NCBI GenBank assembly: GCA_017998095.1
Contig: JAGODU010000160.1
Location: 1-9,094, forward strand
Direction of reading: 5' to 3'
DNA length: 9,094 nucleotides
Origin: Prolixibacteraceae bacterium
Lineage (GTDB): Bacteria > Bacteroidota > Bacteroidia > Bacteroidales > Prolixibacteraceae
Of this stretch, positions 5,739 through 9,094 are shown piece after piece. A program made the position numbers and the translations under genes. Under the pieces are notes generated by a model. The model worked only from the letters and a program-made list of their open reading frames with translations. It searched no databases and was not told the origin of the DNA. Position 1 is the first letter of the stretch; the number at the start of each line of letters is the position of its first letter.

Positions 5739-7616
5739 TTATGTCGGAGGATGTAACCTGCTGGTAAACCATTTTCTAACTGATTGCATGGTGCTTCGCT
5801 GATTACCCGGTGCCCGGCGGCGACATGTCGATATTTCTTCACTGTCTTCAGGCGCACCCCACCTTATTTCTATTCCATCATTCGGATTATAGGACATTTC
5901 AAAAGCAGCTCTTCTGCTAATTATTTCTCCAACTGTTAGTTCCTTTGAAGATCCATCTGTACGGACATAGCTAATTGAAAGCTCTGTGACCTTTTTGTCC
6001 AGAACTGACTGAAGCTTTTGCCTTGTTTCCTCAGGTGAACTTAATTTTGAAATATTGTAATCTTCAGGTGAATTGGCAACCTTATCAGGAAAGGTTATCA
6101 CAGCATCAATTGCTATAAGAAGCCTCAAATCACGATTTGGTGTTGAATAATCTTCCCACACTCCTCCGGTCTGAAAGATTCCTCTTGCACTTGTTGGCAT
6201 GGGAATTACAGCCCCGGGATGCGATTTATAATATTCTTCGCCGTTGGCTACAGATTTTACTCGCACCAGCAGCTGTTCATAAAGTGCATTTATCAGGTTA
6301 AGCAGTGTTGCTTCAGGATCTAAAGGCTTCGGATTGATAACCCGTTCCATGGTATTATAAAAAACCTCACTGTCCATCATCTTTTGTTGCATGGAAAATT
6401 GAGGAAACCCTGCTGTAGCATTCAGCTCTTCATTCTTCATCTGGCTTAACTTTCCATTATCAAGAATGATTGGACGAAAGGCCTTGAAACCCGGTTCTCC
6501 CACAACTTCTTTTGTGTTAAAAAGGAAATTTCCTTTCCAGAAACGTTTTATGGCTATCGTCTTATCTGGTTGGGCATCAACGGCAAGAAGTTTGCCAGGT
6601 TCATCCTTTGTTTGAGGCAGCCATCTGACAATGATGAAGGTATGTCCGTATGGATCAGCATATACAGTTCCCGGACGGAGCGACTCCCTTTCAAGTGAAA
6701 CCGGATAGTAATCTGAGTTTTGATTATCGAGGGAAGTTCTTGCCGTGCCTGAATGAACGCCATTCATTATATTTCTGATGAAGGAATTAAAAGCAAGTAC
6801 CGGGTTCGACTTTGAAGAGGGTGATTCATTGGTAATCCATTGTCCGGTACTTGGATTGCGTCCTACATAGCCTCTGTCACAGATATGAAATCCAAAGGGA
6901 AGTCCTGCTTTCCATGCAAAATATGCCCTTAGGAAGAAGGGATTATCTGCACAGTCAGGTTCCATGATTACTTTGTTTTTTCCTTCAGGATCATCTTCGC
7001 CAAGCGAGAGATGGTTGTAAAGAAAGTTTTTGCTTTTATCTTGTGTCACCTCATGCAGCGCCGGCCATGAAGTCTGCTCATTACAACCCTGAAATAAGGC
7101 ATTGACCCACGCTGAATATAAGGCTTCAGTTTTATTGTCCCAGCTATTTAAAGTTTTCCAGACAGTACCTTTTCGTGCAGGTGTTTCACGAGGAAATACA
7201 TCAAATTCCAGAGTACTTAATTCCTGTTTATTACGAAGCAAAGTAGCTTTGTATTTTCCTTCAGGTATTCCTTCGAAGTGGTCGATTCGCCAGTAGGGCG
7301 ATTCATCACCGGTGATACTGCTGACAGATTTGTAATTTCCGTCCCGGCTGCTTATTATAATTTTAGCTTTGCGGACGTTCTTTCCTCCTGTGGCAAGGAT
7401 ACGGAAGCTCTCTCCCGGTGAAGGATTTGCAGGAGAAATCATCATTGCATTGATTGACGGAATTTCATCAACAGCTTCTTCAATTTCAGTGGAGTCGGGT
7501 TTTAAGAATGAATCAAGACCTTTGTTGTTTGATTGATTTTTACACGATGCGAAGCCTATGAAAACTCCTAAAATAACAGGCATTAAAATAAGAGAACGTA
7601 TATATATTTTAAGCAT
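5739..7616 (-). CDS. Uncharacterised exported lipoprotein with a putative Cys-His-Asp (papain/transglutaminase-like) triad
   Basis: This 625-residue protein starts with a lipoprotein signal peptide (residues 1-25, lipobox FASC with Cys25), followed by a low-complexity acidic linker. About 54-142 looks like a small all-beta Ig/E-set domain (SPANPSPGESFRILATGGKN onward). The central part, ~150-385, carries three blocks in the order of transglutaminase-like or papain-like hydrolases: DCADNPFFLRAYFAWKAGLP with Cys222, DPYGHTFIIV with His325, and LLAVDAQPD with Asp347. The C-terminal part (~400-625) is mostly helical by eye and ends in an Arg-rich tail (CRRRAPGNQ to the end). I do not recognise a named family. 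The triad is my inference from order and local context. The protein would be anchored in a membrane and act in the periplasm or at the surface. It is divergent from the YafK-type gene across 244 bp. A weak -7-like box (TATATTTA, minus, 7648-7641) lies 25 nt ahead of the start. Confidence 0.7.
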   Translation of the reverse strand: MLKIYIRSLILMPVILGVFIGFASCKNQSNNKGLDSFLKPDSTEIEEAVDEIPSINAMMISPANPSPGESFRILATGGKNVRKAKIIISSRDGNYKSVSSITGDESPYWRIDHFEGIPEGKYKATLLRNKQELSTLEFDVFPRETPARKGTVWKTLNSWDNKTEALYSAWVNALFQGCNEQTSWPALHEVTQDKSKNFLYNHLSLGEDDPEGKNKVIMEPDCADNPFFLRAYFAWKAGLPFGFHICDRGYVGRNPSTGQWITNESPSSKSNPVLAFNSFIRNIMNGVHSGTARTSLDNQNSDYYPVSLERESLRPGTVYADPYGHTFIIVRWLPQTKDEPGKLLAVDAQPDKTIAIKRFWKGNFLFNTKEVVGEPGFKAFRPIILDNGKLSQMKNEELNATAGFPQFSMQQKMMDSEVFYNTMERVINPKPLDPEATLLNLINALYEQLLVRVKSVANGEEYYKSHPGAVIPMPTSARGIFQTGGVWEDYSTPNRDLRLLIAIDAVITFPDKVANSPEDYNISKLSSPEETRQKLQSVLDKKVTELSISYVRTDGSSKELTVGEIISRRAAFEMSYNPNDGIEIRWGAPEDSEEISTCRRRAPGNQRSTMQSVRKWFTSRLHPPT

Positions 7617-7860
7617 ATTCTTACGTTTGAAATTTTGGTGTAAATATAGTATAAAACATGTGAAAGGGGAAAGAAGTACATTAGAGTTATGTTAAAGCAA
7701 GATGAAAGATGGATTGAAAGTTTGGAACTATAGAGAGGTTTTAATTATTTTCGGCAGATTTTTAATTTTCAGATAAAACGGGCATGTACGTGACGATGAT
7801 AAAAAGGGATGATATTCACATGCGGATTCCATCCGGTTTTGTAAATCAAATTTTATTCGG
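7617..7860. other. Divergent intergenic region, promoters expected
   Basis: This 244-bp gap separates the divergent lipoprotein (minus) and YafK-type (plus) genes, so it must hold both promoters. Only weak matches to the Bacteroidota -7 box were seen: TATATTTA on the minus strand (7648-7641) and TAATTTTC on the plus strand (7763-7770), neither with a well-placed -33 TTTG. A small hairpin (CGGAT 7823-7827, ATCCG 7831-7835) lies 25 bp before the plus-strand start. No small gene could be supported. Confidence 0.35.
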
Positions 7861-8607
7861 ATGAAAATCCTTATTAGTCTTTTCTTCTTATTGATTTTAA
7901 GTTCAGGGGTAACTTTTAATAATTTCACTAAAGAGCCCGCTTCATATACCAGAGTAAGGCAAGCATACTCAGAAAAGAATAAGATAATAGATAAAACTCT
8001 TTCCGAATATTGTATTTCACGTGACAGTATCAGGATTTATATACGGGCTTTTAAAACTGAAAAAAAGCTGGAGCTGTGGGCAAAAAATGATTGCGATTCT
8101 GTTTTTGTAAAGATCAAGGAATACAATATCTGTAAGCTTTCAGGTAATATCGGTCCTAAGAGGCGTAGTCGCGATTTACAGGTACCTGAAGGTTTTTATT
8201 ACATTTCTGACCTTAACCCGTACAGCAAGTATTTCTTATCAATGGAAATCAATTATCCTAATGCTTCTGACAGTATCAGGGGAGTTAAAGGCCGTCTTGG
8301 AAATGAAATATTTATTCATGGTGATTGTTTGTCATCAGGTTGTCTGGCAATGAGTGATGCCAACATAAAAGAACTTTTTATTTATTGTGCTGAAGCTTAT
8401 TGTCGTGGACAGGGAAAAATAGGGGTGACTATCTTTCCGGCAAGACTTACCGATGAGAAATATTCCCAGTTGGTTTCAAAGTACAGCAAGGATAAAGATA
8501 AAATCAGTTTATGGGGAGACCTGAAAAAGGATTACGATCTTTTTGAGCAATCGAAAGTACCGTCAACAGTTATGTTCCTTCCAGACGGAACACACTCAGT
8601 GAATTAA
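7861..8607 (+). CDS. YafK-type L,D-transpeptidase-fold (YkuD family) murein enzyme
   Basis: The protein has 248 residues, close to the length of E. coli YafK (also called LdtF or DpaA). A hydrophobic signal sequence (residues 2-19, no lipobox) directs export to the periplasm. The YkuD catalytic region is clear: GPK at 98-100, LQVPEGFYYISDLNP (106-120), and IFIHGDCLSSGCLAMSD (150-166) with His153 and nucleophile Cys161. The HGDC-x-S-x-GC-x-AM arrangement is that of the YafK subgroup, not the SHGCxR/N motif of classical L,D-transpeptidases. E. coli YafK is reported to cut Braun lipoprotein from peptidoglycan, not to form crosslinks. Which bond this homologue acts on cannot be told from sequence. 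ATG 7861 is chosen because the signal peptide starts there. Its stop lies 8 bp from the end of the convergent NlpC/P60 gene. Confidence 0.9.
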   Translation: MKILISLFFLLILSSGVTFNNFTKEPASYTRVRQAYSEKNKIIDKTLSEYCISRDSIRIYIRAFKTEKKLELWAKNDCDSVFVKIKEYNICKLSGNIGPKRRSRDLQVPEGFYYISDLNPYSKYFLSMEINYPNASDSIRGVKGRLGNEIFIHGDCLSSGCLAMSDANIKELFIYCAEAYCRGQGKIGVTIFPARLTDEKYSQLVSKYSKDKDKISLWGDLKKDYDLFEQSKVPSTVMFLPDGTHSVN

Positions 8608-8615
8608 ATTTTATT

Positions 8616-9094
8616 TTAAAAATACCAGGGATGGTTTTTAACCATTACTATCCCTTCACTATTAAGTGAATTTAATATCCTGCGAGCAGCAACATTATTA
8701 CGTGTAGGAACATATTTCGGGTCGTTTGGATCAATACTGCTGATGTGTACCCTTCCTGAAGCGTGTATAAAGTCGCTGTTCCCAAGATAAATGCCAACGT
8801 GGCCTATATGCTTGTCATCCCTTCCAAAGAAAAGCAGGTCGCCCGGCTTTAAATTTTCCGGATTATGAAAGTCGATAACTTCGCCATAGCGGGCTTGTTG
8901 GGAAGCATCGCGGGCAAGAATAATTCCCTGGGAGAAATAGGCTATTTTTACAAATCCTGAGCAATCAACAGCTCTTACAGAGGCTCCGCCCCAAATATAC
9001 GGGGGGCCCATCATTTTTTGAGGCAATGAAAGCAGATTCTTAGTATCAGGCTGACGTGAACTCCATTCTTCAATTGGAATACACTCCTTTTTCC
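8616..9094 (-). CDS. NlpC/P60 family peptidoglycan endopeptidase (gamma-D-glutamyl diamino acid endopeptidase-like), N-terminus outside window
   Basis: The frame is open to the right edge of the window, so only the C-terminal ~159 residues are seen. The visible part begins KKECIPIEEWSSRQPDTKN and runs into PPYIWGGASVRAVDCSGF. A TTG at 9026 could be mistaken for a start, but coding sequence continues above it. The catalytic Cys is in VDCSGF (codon 8963-8961), the His in GHVGIY, and a further conserved His in FIHASGRV. LKPGDLLFFGRDDKHIGHVG is classic NlpC/P60. The short lead-in matches what normally joins an SH3b domain to the catalytic domain in Bacteroidota homologues, the YkfC / dipeptidyl-peptidase VI group that cleaves gamma-D-Glu to meso-DAP or Lys bonds in muropeptides. 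An SH3b domain and a signal peptide are therefore expected beyond the edge. It probably works in peptidoglycan recycling or turnover, in the same compartment as the convergent YafK-type protein. Confidence 0.9.
   Translation of the reverse strand, partial: KKECIPIEEWSSRQPDTKNLLSLPQKMMGPPYIWGGASVRAVDCSGFVKIAYFSQGIILARDASQQARYGEVIDFHNPENLKPGDLLFFGRDDKHIGHVGIYLGNSDFIHASGRVHISSIDPNDPKYVPTRNNVAARRILNSLNSEGIVMVKNHPWYF

Noticed and set aside
5821..5830. Perfect 10-bp palindrome CGACATGTCG, with a 9-bp match at 5290-5298, as recombination core sites
   Set aside because: Both lie in normal coding sequence, and a 9-bp match over this distance is expected by chance.
6554..7296. Short frames inside the lipoprotein gene on both strands
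   Set aside because: They are shadows of the 625-residue coding frame, which has a signal peptide and conserved-looking blocks over the same bases.
7728..7928. 66-residue minus-strand frame across the start of the YafK-type gene
   Set aside because: It overlaps the signal peptide of a well-supported gene and has no recognisable features.
8631..8645. Small hairpin ATGGTT/AACCAT as a terminator between the convergent genes
   Set aside because: It lies within the last codons of the NlpC/P60 gene, the stem is short, and no proper T tract follows it on either strand.
9024..9026. TTG as the start codon of the NlpC/P60 gene
   Set aside because: The same frame stays open to the window edge and encodes the lead-in (ECIPIEEWSSRQPD) expected before this catalytic domain, so the true start is outside the window.

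Overview
The window looks like chromosomal DNA from a Bacteroidota species, probably a Bacteroidales/Marinilabiliales- or Flavobacteriia-type bacterium. The reasons are the AT-rich composition, a protein ending in a type IX secretion (Por) sorting domain (a system confined to this phylum), start codons without clear Shine-Dalgarno sequences, and an NlpC/P60 protein of the form common in this phylum. No strain can be named from the sequence alone.

Layout. (i) 1-260 is the end of an integrated element. Three copies of an 11-bp repeat (80-122), shaped like tyrosine-integrase arm sites, lie about 90 bp before the 3' half of a tRNA-Ala(GGC) gene (212-260) that has no 5' half. A rho-independent terminator follows at 283-317. 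The mobile element should therefore lie mostly to the left of the window and the older chromosome to the right. (ii) 318-597 has no intact gene but holds a possible decayed gene tail (428-514, minus). (iii) 598-5448 (minus) encodes a 1616-residue secreted modular protein: signal peptide, E-set/CBM48-like domain, propeptide, C10 (streptopain-type) cysteine protease, two LamG-like domains, six Fn3 domains and a T9SS sorting domain. (iv) 5449-5738 is intergenic and carries a structured array of 11-bp repeats (5639-5708) reminiscent of a second recombinase or regulator binding region. (v) 5739-7616 (minus) encodes an uncharacterised lipoprotein with a putative Cys-His-Asp triad. (vi) 7861-8607 (plus) encodes a YafK-type L,D-transpeptidase-fold protein. 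(vii) 8616-9094 (minus) is the C-terminal part of an NlpC/P60 peptidoglycan endopeptidase, cut by the window edge.

How the parts relate. The right half (5739-9094) reads as ordinary cell-envelope chromosome: two proteins of peptidoglycan-active families lie tail to tail, 8 bp apart, and a lipoprotein with a papain/transglutaminase-like triad is divergent from them. The large protease is visibly more AT-rich than the genes to its right and sits between two repeat arrays resembling integration regions, so it may be accessory cargo or lie in an integration hotspot; this is inference. All four genes encode exported or probably exported proteins with a recognised or putative cysteine nucleophile.

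No CRISPR array, rRNA gene, complete tRNA gene, IS element or defence gene was recognised. The most unusual unexplained signal is the 5639-5708 repeat array.
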